Shown piece by piece: positions 32,858-45,500 of a stretch of DNA of 64,000 nucleotides (positions are counted from its first letter, which is position 1; each line of letters opens with the position of its first letter). This stretch comes from Macrosoma leucophasiata (Eukaryota > Arthropoda > Insecta > Lepidoptera > Hedylidae). Location of the stretch: NCBI GenBank assembly GCA_036365455.1, contig JAWQUS010000017.1, positions 5,828,001 to 5,892,000 on the forward strand, read 5' to 3'. A program made the position numbers and the translations under genes. The notes under the pieces were generated by a model that saw nothing but the letters and a program-made list of their open reading frames with translations, ran no database searches and was not told where the DNA came from.

Positions 32858-33006
32858 TTGCTCTTACAAAATATAACCCTCTGAAATCTATTTATATAAA
32901 AACTAACTGTCCCAGAAAACTGTATATCGGTATGTTAACGGTATAAAAATAGTAAACATCATAAAAATCGGTAAATCTGTTAGGCTATAAACATTGTGAC
33001 ATATAT

Positions 33007-33194
33007 TATACTAATACTATAAAGAGGTAGTTTCCAACTTTGTTTGTTTGGTCTGTTAGTAGCATCTTCCGAAATACTTAACCGATCATGAAAATTCTTT
33101 CACAATTCGAAAACTACATCATATGCTATATTTTATTGTTAAAGTAGTAATGTGGGTAACATTGCATACGTGCGAAGCCGGGGCAAGCCACTAG
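33007..33194 (+). mobile_element. Helitron-like element
   Basis: TATACTAATACTATAAAGAG at the left and GTGCGAAGCCGGGGCAAGCC then ACTAG followed by T at the right. The first two 5' bases have lost the TC. Non-coding. Confidence 0.6.
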
Positions 33195-34665
33195 TAAAAG
33201 ATATACCGTGTCATAATGGAAATATGTATATTTTTTCAATTTAAACATTCGAATAACAAACTAAAGCCTATCCTCAAATCAAAATGCAGTATCCATTCCG
33301 TATACTTAACACCTGGCATTGCATTCGAGACGACAAAGATCGCCATACGTGGGGGTACGAATTAGGAGCGGCCGACCTCTATAACAACAGGGGGTTGCCC
33401 CCCCCAGGGGGTCGCTATCGATTTTGGATGAGGAAGTGGACTAGAGACATGCAAGGCTTAATATCAATTCTAGATAACCTTTTGGCCCGTCTAGTTTTAA
33501 GACAAAGGGGTGATAGGTTTTGTTTTTGGTTAGGTTATGGTTGAAAGTAGGTATTTTGTTTGTTTACGGGCTATTGTACGGACAATTAAAATGTAGATGT
33601 CTAATATAGATACATTTTTAAGTCACGTTATTATTTCTTATTTTAAAAAGGTATCAAAATCTATAATCAAGCAATTACTGGTTTGTGATGAAGGTATTTG
33701 TTTTTGCAATGAAATAAATGAAAAAAATCCACATACTTATTCGTTGTCGTAGGTATCTGAATTGATACTTTAATATTATTAAAGCATTAACGTAGCAATT
33801 ATTTTAGGACTATTATTAAGTACCTAAAAAAGTATTTAAAATCTGTTGTATATTTGACGAAGTTTCTCTCCTATAACTCGTAGAATCATCAAAATTTTCT
33901 GATTAAAACTTTTAATTATAATATAATTTACTATCATTGAGGTGAAGTAAATATTTTAATTAAATATGTATAAACATACAGAGCTCGATTAGGTACAAAA
34001 CTAGCTCTGTTGATAATTTTATCTTTTGTTTCACAACTTTAGAAATAGTGTTTCTTTATATTTAATAAAATTATACATTATATCCTTAATTATTACAATT
34101 CATTTTGATACTAATTTCTTGCTGCAACCAAAAAACACGATATATCAAGGTTAAATACACGATAAACCAATATGCATCACAATGTTAACATAAAAACAGA
34201 AAATCCGTCTTCACGAATCTTTGCATACCTAATAAAAAAAACCAAATAACACCACATCAGATTAACGTTGACCTCATCTCTGATCAAAATAGAATAAAAT
34301 CAAACAACCGAATGCCGGAAGAGAGGACAACACAAGTATGAGAATTCGTCCAAATAAAGTGTACCAAGTGGCGCTCTAGGCGTATAACATTCAACTTGAG
34401 TAAATGAAAAAAAAAAGTGAAAAGTGCGGAGAGGGAAATGCAAAGGATTCTGTTGAGGGGACCGACGATGGTTTCACAATCTACCGTTAAAGATTAGATT
34501 AGGTTTTATTTGTTTGAAGAAAATTTGTTGAACCTTTCTGTGTTTAACTTGTGGTGAACGTGTGTTAGAGTTGCAAATAATGTAAACTATACATATAACT
34601 TCTTTTTGTTTACAGTTTTATGTTGAAGTAACTAATATTGAAGGAATACCTACTATTATAGTATC
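33195..34665. other. Unique DNA, unassigned 86-codon frame at 33284-33544
   Basis: The frame starts at ATG and includes GLPPPGGRYRFWMRKW around a GGGGGTTGCCCCCCCCAGGG stem, but matches no family I know and has no splice context. The rest is A+T-rich. Confidence 0.3.
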
Positions 34666-34676
34666 ATTATGTGAGC

Positions 34677-34994
34677 CACGGTAACTGCCTCGGTAGCCTA
34701 GTGGTAGCAGGCCACTACTACTACGCTGAGGTCCTGGGTTCGATTCCCGGGTAGGGGGTTATCAGAGATAATGGTGTAAAGTCCTTTATCTCTGGTTCTA
34801 TTGGTATTTTTCCATTTTCTGGAAATTTCCCAGTACCTCAAAGTTTGGTATTATGCCCGGAGATGTCAACAGGCTCGCCACCTGTTACATGGGCCAAAAC
34901 GTAACCGGCGAATCGTGGGTGTTTGCATGTATGATTGAATGCATGCATTTACCTCTGCTTACCCCTTCGGGGATTACAGGCGTGAAGTTACGTT
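34677..34994 (+). repeat. tRNA-derived SINE C, intact copy with 11-bp target duplication
   Basis: Flanked by ATTATGTGAGC at 34666-34676 and 34995-35005. The head CTCGGTAGCCTAGTGGTAGC and GGGTTCGATTCCCGGGTAG resembles tRNA-Gly (A and B boxes). The body has TTCCATTTTCTGGAAATTTC and AACAGGCTCGCCACCTGTTA, ending GGGGATTACAGGCGTGAAG. This copy defines the element's limits for the other four. Confidence 0.93.
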
Positions 34995-35005
34995 ATTATG
35001 TGAGC

Positions 35006-36743
35006 GCCTGAATATTTTGTTATAAACGTGTAACAAAATTAATAATTCCTAAAGTGATCATTAAAATAAAATCCAAAAAGGAAGTAAGGCCTTCGCATCA
35101 GCTACCATTGAAAAAACCAATAGTAACACGTCAATCACTGAAATAATAACAGTCAAATATTATGAAGAACGAAAGCATAAAATACTTCCTTATTTTAAAA
35201 CGACAGTGTTTAAACGGAGATCAACTGAGCAAAGTTTAGACGGTGGTACCGGGCGCCCGGAACGCACATATTTGTTCGCGCCCCGACGTTTTTGACAGCC
35301 GCCTTGCTCCAACTTTTCTTAGGGTTGATACTTTCTGATTCATTCGATTACCATTCTTTGAATTTAAGGTAGGTGCAAATTATCTTCCTTTCTAATTAGG
35401 AGTTAAGAACAGATTAGTTAAATAAATAGCTAAAATCATCATGACTTTTAGTTACAAAAAAATACATATTTTTCATGGGCGCGAAATCTGCGCTTGATAA
35501 AATGAAATTAAAATATTATCAATTTAAAAGAGACATAATCTATATCGAGGCAAACACATGTCACAGAGAGCTAAGAACTATTCTTTGATTAAATACACGT
35601 CTAGACGGAGCGTCGCCTTACAAACGCTGCAAAAACAATGTCCCAATTCGAAAATCCTTGTGTGCGTGTAACACACACTAGCAAGTCTTTTTTTTTTCGC
35701 TTTACACACACTACTCAACTGGTGAAAATGTTACTTGCTTATGACATTTTCCCCTAAAAATAGGGAAAATTAGCTTAAGTCGAGTTCAATTTTTTCATAA
35801 TGTGTGACATAATAATATTAAGATATTCGTCGGGTCGTCTCACAGTAGCTTTAGTTACTCGTTTTTAGTTATTTTCATTTTTTTGTTTGTATTGGTACGT
35901 ATATTAGCTTAAGTTATTCGTTGTTAGTTATTTGTTCTTAGTGTAAACTAATTTAATGGAAAAGAAAAAAAAAATTTTTAAGAACAAAATCAAAATCTGG
36001 AATTGATCCACTAGTTGGGAATTTACAAACCCACATTTTTTATTTTACTATTAAAATAAATATAGGTATATTAAACATATATTTTATATAGATTTTATTT
36101 TGTAACTTCATGTTTCTCTGGGAAGATTTTAAATCAAAAACTGGAAACGCAGTAAACATGGCGTTCAATGAATCGTACAAATGCGACGTAAAATTAAATA
36201 TTGTTGATTTAATTCTGGGATACATTTAGGACTATGGAAAGTGTAGTTACCGATAATAAGAAAAGTTTTTAGATGTTTTCATTCTTCTTTTGTAATTTCG
36301 GCCCACTTTAATAGCGCAAATCGTCATAATGAAAGCATAGACGTGTTTACATTACGATGACAGTATCGCTACTGAGCGACCGGAACGAAGCTATCAGCCA
36401 ACAATTAACTGATATTTTTTTGGACGCTTATGAACTTAGATGCTCCATCTAGGCGTGTATATAATCAAAGGAACTATTGTAGAGCCTTTCTATTGAGAAT
36501 TAACTATAATTTAATTAAAAATAAGAATAATTTATTTATTCTATAGGATTGAAGCTCTACTAGCAGAGAAAATATGACTGGATTCAGATAAAAAACACTT
36601 TCTCATAATAAATCTACTTTTTGGCAATTTAAACGCGTCTAAGAATCAATCACGCAACGACAAAAATGCAATAAGTTTTTCACAAATCTTCACGTCTCTT
36701 GCCTCCATATGTCCATAATTTTGCTGGTTTATGGCATTTTTTT
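35006..36743. other. Unique DNA
   Basis: No gene recognised. A CpG-rich patch at 35235-35310 (GTACCGGGCGCCCGGAACGC, GTTCGCGCCCCGACG) could be a promoter or CpG-rich element. Otherwise A+T-rich. Confidence 0.4.
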
Positions 36744-37003
36744 ACTGGTGGTAGAGCTCCAGTGACGAAGCTCGCGGGCGAAGGCACCATCGCATTACCT
36801 AATATACTTGCCGCTAAATGGTAGTGTTCAGTACTATCGTGCTCCGGTCAGGAGGTAATGTATGGCCCTGTAATTTTCGGCACAGAGGCACGCATCTGCA
36901 TTTTGACCTTGTTCTTTGTGTGGGTGTCTATAGGCTGTAGTCATCACTAAATATCAATGTGAACTGCATGCTTGGAAACCACTTCAATAACTTGAAAAAA
37001 AAA
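36744..37003 (+). repeat. Family A repeat with 3' gap
   Basis: ACTGGTGGTAGAGCTCCAGT start; lacks the CCTTAGGCCTCAGGAGTGG segment after GGCACAGAGGCA, and ends CTTGAAAAAAAAAA. Confidence 0.9.
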
Positions 37004-37483
37004 ATCATAGAGAGCATGTAGCTTTATGTGATGGACATATGGATACATAAAGAAAACAGATAAAACAATTTGTAAGATGAATTTTTTACCTAACATTTTT
37101 TTTCCTTGGGAAAAGGGTTTTATACCATTGGATACTGAATATTGCATACCAAATAATCACTTTTTCATGTAAAAATGTGATTTTTTTAATATATCAGAAT
37201 TAACCAATTTACACTGTCAAAGAATAATGTTGAACTAGAACAACTAAACGTTTACATTAAAAAATTGTTTATTCAATATTGTTAAGTTCAGTATACGTAT
37301 ATTTCTGTGGCGTGCATTGCATATAGGCAGACAAGTAGAGTTCACGTCACCACCTCATAAAAAATAACTGAAATACCTACTTACTTTTAGTAAACATATA
37401 AAGCATACAAGAACCCCAACCCAATCATATTGCGAGATAGTAAGATAGGCGCTGACCGTTAATGCGAATGCGATGATTTTTTA
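37004..37483. other. Unique A+T-rich DNA
   Basis: Nothing recognised. Confidence 0.4.
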
Positions 37484-37655
37484 GGTAACAGGCTCGCCAC
37501 CTACTGGATGTAATAAAACGTAGCTGGCAAATCGTGGGTAATTGAATGTATGCTTGAAAAGAGAAATGGGTAAGGCACAAGTAGATGTATACAGCATCTA
37601 CCTCTGTCTACCCCTCCATATACGCACAGGCGCGAAAGGTGTTATGCAGAAATAA
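37484..37655 (+). repeat. SINE C-like 3' body, diverged
   Basis: AACAGGCTCGCCACCTACTG, GGCAAATCGTGGGT, TGTATGCTTGA and ATCTACCTCTGTCTACCCCT follow SINE C order with a roughly 40-bp insertion. The tRNA-like head is missing. Confidence 0.55.
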
Positions 37656-37849
37656 TGCTAAATACGCCATTCAGCTCTACCATCCATAAGGATGACAGAT
37701 GGTGTAGACACCAAGAGATTATTTCTTTTCTTTGTCCTTAAAATTATGTTCATTGCTGTGTTACAGTCAGATGATTACGTAGTACTCTATAATACTTAAA
37801 AGTATGTGATCCGCAATGAAATTACTAGCTCGTCTAGATGTATATTTAA

Positions 37850-37895
37850 TGATACCTTCCTGCCAACCCCGTTAGGGACCTGGCGTGAAGATAAA
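37850..37895 (+). mobile_element. LINE family J tail fragment
   Basis: CCTGCCAACCCCGTTAGGGA and CCTGGCGTGAAGATAAATAC match the last bases of family J. Confidence 0.5.
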
Positions 37896-39704
37896 TACAT
37901 GTACCTGCTACACGAACGCGAACACGAAATTATTTCTAAATTTGTTAACAAAGTACCAATATTAAAGTAGATACCTACACTTGGCGATAGAAATGAGTAA
38001 AATACAACGCTACATCTACTTCCATTGTCACTTTCGTACTCTTAATGATGCGACTATTACGACCAGCATTCCATAAAAAAATAAAAAACTGAAGAAACTG
38101 GACGACAACACTCTAACCCCTTACAAAACGACAATTATCCACATTAGTTTAACATTTTTATAACATTCAAACAACCTTGCAAGTGCCAACCCTAGCTGAG
38201 GCAATGAAAAGTCGGTTAAGCTAATGTTATCGAGAAATAAAAATGTATAATAAAATACAAACACGCCGCGCGAGGAAACAATTTGCCGCAGGAGACTGGA
38301 AGATTTCGTGCCTTCGACAATAATTCTACCACATTCGAAATGCAACCTTAACAAAACCCAATACGATTTGAATAGCAATGCAGTGTAGACGCAGAAAATT
38401 CCTTAAATTTTCTCACGATTGGATCGTTCGTTTCACCCTTATGGCTTCGATTATAGAGTTGATTTTGCCGTGATCTGATGTGCCGACAATTCAGGAAGAA
38501 AAGAGAGTTTTCCGGCGCGTCGTGACATTTGTGTTAAGCGGGGCCGAGGGAGACCCATTCATAAAGGATGTTCGAAGCAAAGCCACCACGTTTGAAGTCA
38601 ACTTATACGTGAACTTTTTTGCGCGATACACTTTGTCGGCTTTGATATTATTTGTTTCATCGCAATTGTAAGCAAAAAGAAGAATAAAAAACACATTTGT
38701 ACTTGATCTGAAAATATTTTTGAATACTTTTTTGTCTTCGCTTTTAAGAAACCTTACTTGTATAGTAACTTATCACTATTAAATACTAAGCTAATAAACA
38801 CAAATAGTTCTTAATCCATCATTATCATTTCAAATTAAATCTCTAATCGTAACTACAACACTGGCACAAAATAAAAAAAACTAAAAAAGAACGCGTTCGA
38901 AATCCGAACGTTGTTTTTCTAATCCGGCGGCAAGGACACGTTTACGGCGCCACCTGTTGAACCGGGTCACGTGACTTTTTTGCTCCAAGGACGCCTCCTT
39001 CGCTCATTCATGGGTGGGCCTCCCCCCCGCTCCTTACGGGGGTTATTTTTTGTTCCCCTACGTGAAACCCCGAGGGCTTTCACCTACGTGCGTTTTCGAG
39101 GTCACGGATATTCTGAGGTTTTGTTTCTCGTCTCAACTCTGTTTAGAATTTCGCCTTCCCTGTTCCAGTGGAGCGGTCACTGACTCGAGACACCTCTTTT
39201 CAGTGATCTGCTGAGAGCTGAGTCGAATTGTTTTAACGATTCGATTTTCGCTGAAGTCGTTATTTGCGAGAGAAATTGCGCGATGCATTTGCGGAAATAA
39301 ATCATGATGCATTTTTGGATAGTTAGTTTTTTGGTTTACTGTTATTTTTTAGAGAAACTTTGACTTTATCAAAATTGTCGTTTTTTATTGCACATCTTCT
39401 GATGTTTTTTTTTATAGTTAACTGCTCTACGATGGGACTTATTAATGATGAAATGAATAATCGATTAGCACAACATAGTGTTAAAAAAGATTTTGTGTTT
39501 ATTATTATTAGACGAAGTTAGTATCCACTCAATATTCTTCAGTCCAGTTCTTCACTTTATTGATTTCGTCTAGCAAAACTTTGCAATTTCTTTAATATAG
39601 TTTTGGTTAACTTTTTAGATAGTCTTGTTGCCCGTGATATGAAGAATGGTCTTTGAAGTTCTTTGAAAACCAGACCTAAGTTAGATCAAAATAGAAGTTT
39701 TTTA
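37896..39704. other. Unique DNA with a CpG-rich block at 38880-39300
   Basis: The block is far richer in G+C and CpG than the window and contains ACCGGGTCACGTGAC, a GCTCCTTACGGGGGTTATTT stem and a TTTTCAGTG initiator-like word near 39195. It could be a promoter with an untranslated first exon, but no coding exon is recognised. Confidence 0.35.
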
Positions 39705-39965
39705 AATCTTTATATATAAAAATCAATTGCTGATCGTATTGCCTCATAATGAAATAATGTGTCAAAGGTTTGTTAGATACGGACTATTAGTATGGAAAAA
39801 TTAGATTGTTTTTTTACTATTTTCCTTCAATTTCTTCTTATTTTCTTACCTTTTAAACCTTCCCTGGACTTCCAAAAAATCATTTAAAACCATAATAAGC
39901 CAAACCGTTCCAGTCGTTCTTGAGTTTTAGCGAGACAAAGGAACAGCAATTGATTTTATAGAAGA
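39705..39965 (-). mobile_element. Helitron-like relative of 19515-19767, inverted
   Basis: On the minus strand ATAAAATCAATTGCTG, GCTAAAACTCAAGAACGACT, AGTCCAGGGAAGGTTTAAAA and TATTTCATTATGAGGCAATA are colinear with 19515-19767. The expected 3' CTAG is replaced by CAGCAATTGATTTTTATATA, so both ends form a short inverted repeat. Confidence 0.6.
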
Positions 39966-40147
39966 GACGTTATTTCAATATGAGTCAATATTTTAAAATA
40001 TATGCTTAAGTTGCTGTAATATAGACTTAAAAAGTAATCTCTACAAACTATACAGAGAAAACAGAAATTGTTGTTGTAACAAAGTAATCCGTGACAATAT
40101 TTAGAAGAATGTGAAAATTTGCGATCTACAAAGAAATTACTATTGAT
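39966..40147. other. Unique DNA
   Basis: Nothing recognised. Confidence 0.3.
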
Positions 40148-40157
40148 ATGTTATTAT

Positions 40158-40373
40158 TACACTTATTTATTTAAAACCTTATTTCCTATTTTTTGCACAT
40201 ATAAGTATCAAAAACAAATATATATATAAAAAAATAGAAAATAGTTTGCCGCTGGCAGCGGGAACAGGGTCCAAGCTACCGGTGGTTAGGGACGCAGAGA
40301 GAGGAATCTTCTCACTATTCGCGCCGTGTCAAGGAGCACTGCCTTCTGCATCAGGCCCTTGACCCAGCCGTCC
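40158..40373 (-). mobile_element. RLE-type non-LTR retrotransposon tail, copy 2
   Basis: The minus strand encodes GWVKGLMQKAVLLDTARIV then RRFLSLRP and a stop, followed by the family 3' UTR (GTAGCTTGGACCCTG) and an A/T-rich tail. It is flanked by ATGTTATTAT at 40148-40157 and 40374-40383, a 10-bp target duplication in TTA-rich (TAA on the other strand) DNA. It ends with about 27 codons; everything 5' is missing. Confidence 0.85.
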
Positions 40374-40383
40374 ATGTTATTAT

Positions 40384-40989
40384 ATTATTACGAGTAGGTT
40401 TTGCGAACTACACTCACTGAAATAAAAACTATTTACACGGATTAATCTCGCGTATGTAAAATTTGAATGATTTTTTCCGCCTGCCGGGGACCACGGAAGC
40501 TGAAAAGCAACCGAAACATTGGGTTGATTTTAAAAATACATTTGTTTCAATTCATTATTGAACTCGATTTTTGAGCATAGATCCAAGAAGATTTTTACAT
40601 TTGTTAATTACATACTATTATTAGTCTTAACCGGATTCTAATTAAACCCTGTCCCTGATAGTGCACCGTAGAGCTGTAGACTGCGTAATTTACATTAATC
40701 CAATAATTGCATGGAGGTTTCCTAGTTAGAAATTCAAATGAGATGATGTACAGTAAGGGGGTGGGGGTGGTCTTTAGGGAGGCTAGACGCGAGGAAACGG
40801 TGCGGTTAACACGCCGCGATTATCTGATCTGTACAGTGTTGTGGAGCTTGTGTGGTAGACTGGTCATTATGTCTTAAAAAAACCAGCTTAAGGCTATTAA
40901 CCTAGGGCAATATCTATTTAAAAATGTAATTGGCAATATATTATTGTAACACGAACGAATATACGAAGAACACTGAGTTAGGCATAGCT
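40384..40989. other. Unique DNA
   Basis: No gene seen. A G-rich run GTAAGGGGGTGGGGGTGG (from 40753) and a GACGCGAGGAAACGG block follow; function unknown. Confidence 0.35.
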
Positions 40990-41268
40990 TGGTAGAGCTC
41001 CAGTGACGGAGCTCGCGGGTGTAGGCACCACCGCATTACCTAATATACTTGTCGCTAAATTGTGATGTTAAGCACTATCGTGTTCCGATCAGGTGGTTAT
41101 GTACGGTCCTGTAATTTCCGGCACAGAGGCATAAAACCTTAGGTCTCAGGAGGGGTAACGCATCTGCATTTCGACCTTGGTCTTTGTGTGGGTGTCTATA
41201 GGCTGCAGTCACCACTTAACATCAATGTGAACTGCATGCTTGTTGGCCACGTCCATTACATAAAAAAA
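40990..41268 (+). repeat. Family A repeat, lacking the first six bases
   Basis: Starts GGTAGAGCTCCAGTGACGGA; ends TTACATAAAAAAAGC. AGCTT occurs at both edges and may be a 5-bp target duplication. Confidence 0.92.
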
Positions 41269-41516
41269 GCTTTCTTCGTCATCATGTACTCTGAATAGAA
41301 GAATCTGCTGGTTTAGAGCGTTGCTACACATGAGGTGGTGTGTTTCTGATATATTAATATAGTTTTACAGACGACCTGGTGAAGGTTGTGGGTCATCGCT
41401 GGAGGAGGGCGGCGGACTAATTGTTGTGGTTATCTTTGGGCCTTTTGTTGGACGTCTTTCAGCTGAATGATGACAGTAAACAATAGCAGTGAAAACATAG
41501 GTTGGCTTGTGAAAAA
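41269..41516. other. Unique DNA
   Basis: Nothing recognised. Confidence 0.3.
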
Positions 41517-41631
41517 ATCTTGTTATTATGATCATGAAACTTTGTACACATATTCTTGGAGGTATAAAAGTAACATAGGATACTTTTTATTAGAAAAAGT
41601 ACCCGCGGATGAAGTCGTGGGCAAAAGCTAG
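41517..41631 (+). mobile_element. Helitron-like 3' end fragment
   Basis: ATCATGAAACTTTGTACACA, ATAGGATACTTTTTATTAG and CCCGCGGATGAAGTCGTGGG then CAAAAGCTAG followed by T. The 5' end is missing. Confidence 0.65.
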
Positions 41632-42185
41632 TAAATCATTTGCGTCAAAGCTAACAAGTATTCAAAAAACATTTTACAGAACATGATGCAACTCCGTTAA
41701 AATTGTTCAGGTTACGAAAATAGTGCTTACTATTTTCAACTCGACTTTTACCAAGAATAACGGCTCCATTTCGCAAATCAAAGCAATTACGAAACAAAGT
41801 GATGACGTCATAGACGTACAGACGTGTTTCTTTAAGTATAATATAAGCAACAATAGTGCGAAGTTATTGTGCCGCAGTCGGGGGTGGTTGATTAATTAAA
41901 TTGTTATGCTAATGAACGGTGGGGATTTTTGGTCGATAGTGTGAACTAGATACAGTAATAACGTTACTTGACCGAATCTTAATTAAAGTAGTGGGAAATT
42001 TTGTAATTATCATTAATAATTTAATTCTAGAACTTAGTCAAAGGCGGCAAAATCGACATGAAACACACAGATACAGAATAAAGCGTTCATATGTAAATTA
42101 GTGAAACGTGAAAAGCATATTAAGTTTTTGTGTTAATAATCATGTTATTAGTTATTACAAATACAAAATTAAAGCTGTCCAATGA
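41632..42185. other. Unique DNA, possibly regulatory
   Basis: No exon. At 41860-41925 a GTGCCGCAGTCGGGGGTGG island adjoins GATTAATTAA (from 41890) and an octamer-like ATGCTAAT (41906-41913), the kind of cluster seen in developmental enhancers. Inference only. Confidence 0.3.
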
Positions 42186-42575
42186 TATAATAATGGAGAG
42201 GGCTATGCCAACGAGCTATGGAGAGGGCTATCTATGCTCGGAGTTTCTCGGAATCCGGAACGAAGATATTCGTAGAAAAACTAAAGTAACCGACATAGCC
42301 CGGAGTATTAGTACGTTGAAGTGGCAATGGGCAGGCCACATCGCTCGACGAACTGATAATAATCGATGGGTACGAAACGTTCTCGACTGGCGACCACGTG
42401 TAGAAAGACGCAGTACAGGACGGCCCCCTAAAAGAGATGGACCGACGACCTAATCAGGGTTGCGGGGAGCCGTTGGATGCAAACCGCCCAGAATAGGTCG
42501 TTGTGAAAGTCTCTGGGGTAGGCCTATGTTCAGCAGTGGAAGTCTATAGGCTGATGATGATGATGATGATGAATG
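42186..42575 (+). pseudogene. RTE-type LINE, C-terminal remnant with GATGAT tail
   Basis: Encodes MERAM..., RKTKVTDIARSIS, LKWQWAGHIARRTDNNRWV, RPRVERRSTGRPPKR, the well-known C-terminal tail of RTE-clade reverse transcriptases in arthropods. A 2-bp insertion after GRPPKR shifts the frame; beyond it WTDDLIRVAGSRWMQTAQNR is readable, then a TGA replaces the expected Trp. The 3' end is CAGCAGTGGAAGTCTATAGG then a (GATGAT) run, typical of RTE. A duplicated GGAGAGGGCTAT at 42191-42234 marks a small internal duplication. RT catalytic motifs and endonuclease are missing. Confidence 0.88.
42550..42573 (+). repeat. (GAT)n tail of the RTE element
   Basis: Seven GAT-like units following GGCT, the characteristic RTE 3' simple repeat. 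Confidence 0.85.
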
Positions 42576-45500
42576 TACATCATTCCATCCTACATCCTAC
42601 ATCCCAGCTAAAATAAATGTTACAATAAAGTACAGTAGAGTGCTTAGTGTGAGTTACCATTGCTGCTTCGGAACAAATCTTTGAGAATCACACTATTAGG
42701 TAGGTCGAGGAAAAATAGAAAAAAATATGATGTGTAATCAATAGCTTAGCTCCTATTATTTACGGCACAATCACAATATTATTGAATCTTTACACAGACG
42801 TAGTAATATCGTTCCTTTCTTTGAAATAGAGGAGAGAAGTATTATTAGATATCATTAATACAAGGTAAAATCACGGTTTGCTTTTATAAACGAAACACAT
42901 CAAACTAAATTGTCTCCCTATTAACATTTATAGGGTAACCGTACCAATGATTGACTGTCTAACTGAAACGCAAGGAACGGGGTGGAATGAGCGGGCGGCG
43001 GCGACGCCTTAGTAATTTCCGAAATCGCTTGTCGACAATCAGAATAGTGCTGCGCTAGCTTCGACTCGAATCCGAATAATTAGATCCCGATGTGCATCTA
43101 ATTGTGTCGATTGTAATTTGTTTTGTACAGTGCCATGTTCGTTTAGCTGTATAACTTTAGTTTAGTTACCAACGTTATTTTAAACATCATTAAATTAATA
43201 ACAATTAAATTTCGGTTTTATAAAGCCAAATATATACGTCCCTTAACATCATCAATTTTCAAAAATAACTTCTGTAATAAACCATGTACCTACTATACTG
43301 TTTAAAAAAAATGTTAGGTTATACTTATATAAATAAGTTGAAACACCCATTCAATAATGTTATGAAACAAAAAATAATTTATTCAAACGTTAAATCTAAG
43401 ACTTATATTAATATCTTCCACTCACTCGTCAAGGAATCGATGTATCATCAAACAAACTGTGTCGTCCGACACCGGGCCAATCAGAAATATAATTAGATTG
43501 AGGCCGACGCCTAATTGTGATAGTCTCAAGTTGCGAGCCCCCAGATGCGGGAACGGCGCACTGGCAAAATCAATAGCTGACCCGTACAGCCCTAAAGGAT
43601 GTCTGCCTATAAATATGATTATTTATGATTTGTTTGTGGCTCCCACTGAATTATATTACTGGCAAACTACGTTGTACTTTGATTGAATACGCCACGAAAT
43701 GTTGAGGTTACATAAAGCAACGAGCTTGCCAAATATTGAGCACTATTTACAGATTCTTTGTTTGATTAAAATAACTTTTACTAGAAACCATTTGACGTCA
43801 ATGAAAAAGAAAGGATGCTTAAAAAGTATTCAAGTAAGACTACCTAGACAAAAAAACATTTAAATTTTCGAAAAAGATTATGTAATTGTTGAAATAACTT
43901 CCGTCAGAGTCAGTCGGTATAGTCGTAAAGCTACAACCTTGTAACTCACCATCGGCAATAGACTCAACTCGGTTAAAACTTGGTAAAACAATGCAATAGG
44001 TTCTCATAAACGTCGCACGTTAAACAAGATCGGTGGGCTGGAGGAGCCGATAACTGTTCTTTCAACCGCTAATCACCCCATGAATCCCGCACAAACCTAC
44101 GGACAGTCCGTCATAATTCCGAACTTCAAAAGTAATACCATCAACTCGGTGTTAACTTAATTTGAGTCACTTTAACAAGTCCAATTAAAGGAATTTGTGT
44201 TTCTCTTATCTTCAATATAACATTGAGCATAATTTCAAATTATATTTCAAACTTTCCGATAATGAAGGGTGGGTGGGAGCGGGTTGGACGGGGTGCGGCA
44301 CTTCGCTTATTTCATTAGTTACATAAATTCTCCTATTGAGGATGGCTGGCAGAAAGGGGACGGTTTACCCTTATTACGAGAGTCTCCTTATCAATACAAT
44401 TATTAATATAATAATATTATTATTGTAATAATTTCAGAGCGGAGTGGAAAGAGGAGTCATAGCTTAACTTCGCCAGCAATAAAGGGTGGTAAGAGATAAT
44501 GGAATGGAAAACAGTTTGAAGTTTTATTGGAAAATTGGTGCCGACTAATTGGTAGCATTATCGATCTACTGGCGACTCAAGGAGCGGACGGAGTAAATAA
44601 CATTTTTAATGAAATGCCTCACTTATTGGGTGCCGATTATTGTTCAAAATTTACGTCGTATCAAAAACGTTATGGTTGATCGACAATACAGATAGAACAG
44701 CCTTTGTGATTATGTAGGCCAAGGGTTCTGTTAATTTAATCTGATAACTTTGCTTAAGTTTACAAATATAATTGTCCTGTGTCTTTATTTTAATTTGTGC
44801 TTCATAATTATCAGATGAATATCGCTATATTTCAACATTACATATTCTTAATTTTGGAAGTTACTTAAAATGTTCTATATTAGGATATACTTACTACAAA
44901 AGCTTTTAAAAGCATTTTAATATACGAGTAATGTATTAACAGTAAAATACAAAACGTTAAACTTATTCATTAAAATAATACAAGACGGGTCGGCTAGCGG
45001 ATCTAGTAACGCGATATAATCGTGAGGTAACGAAGCCTCATACATAGAAAATTGAAACTAGGTTAGAGGTAATCCGGACCCTAGAGATCCATAAGTATAG
45101 CCATAATTCCTAAGGGCCACGTCTCATTATAACACTAATACAAGACTCATCCCGAAGTTACGGTGAATACATTAAAGGGTTCAATCCTTACTGATGAGAC
45201 ATCGGTCGGGTGGAGGTTCCCACCCACCCGGGCGGGGTCGCTCCGGGCACTGGCCTGACTGAGGGGGAAATAAGGCAGGCATTATAGGAGATAGCGTTCA
45301 TTTACATTGTCCAATAACTCCAAGTAGTGTCCGAGCGAATATTAGTTTATGGCATGCGGTGCCTCCTCGCACCGCGTACACAGTTATGCCGAAATTACGT
45401 ACGTTCAACCCTACTCCCCGAGTCTTAATCAATTTTTTTTTCGTGGCAAAGGGTGGAATAATTTTGGCTCTGTAATTAATTCGATTTGGTTTTAATTAAC

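Noticed and set aside
38480..38694. Overlapping frames on both strands
   Set aside because: The plus frame starts at GTG and neither matches a family; no splice signals seen.
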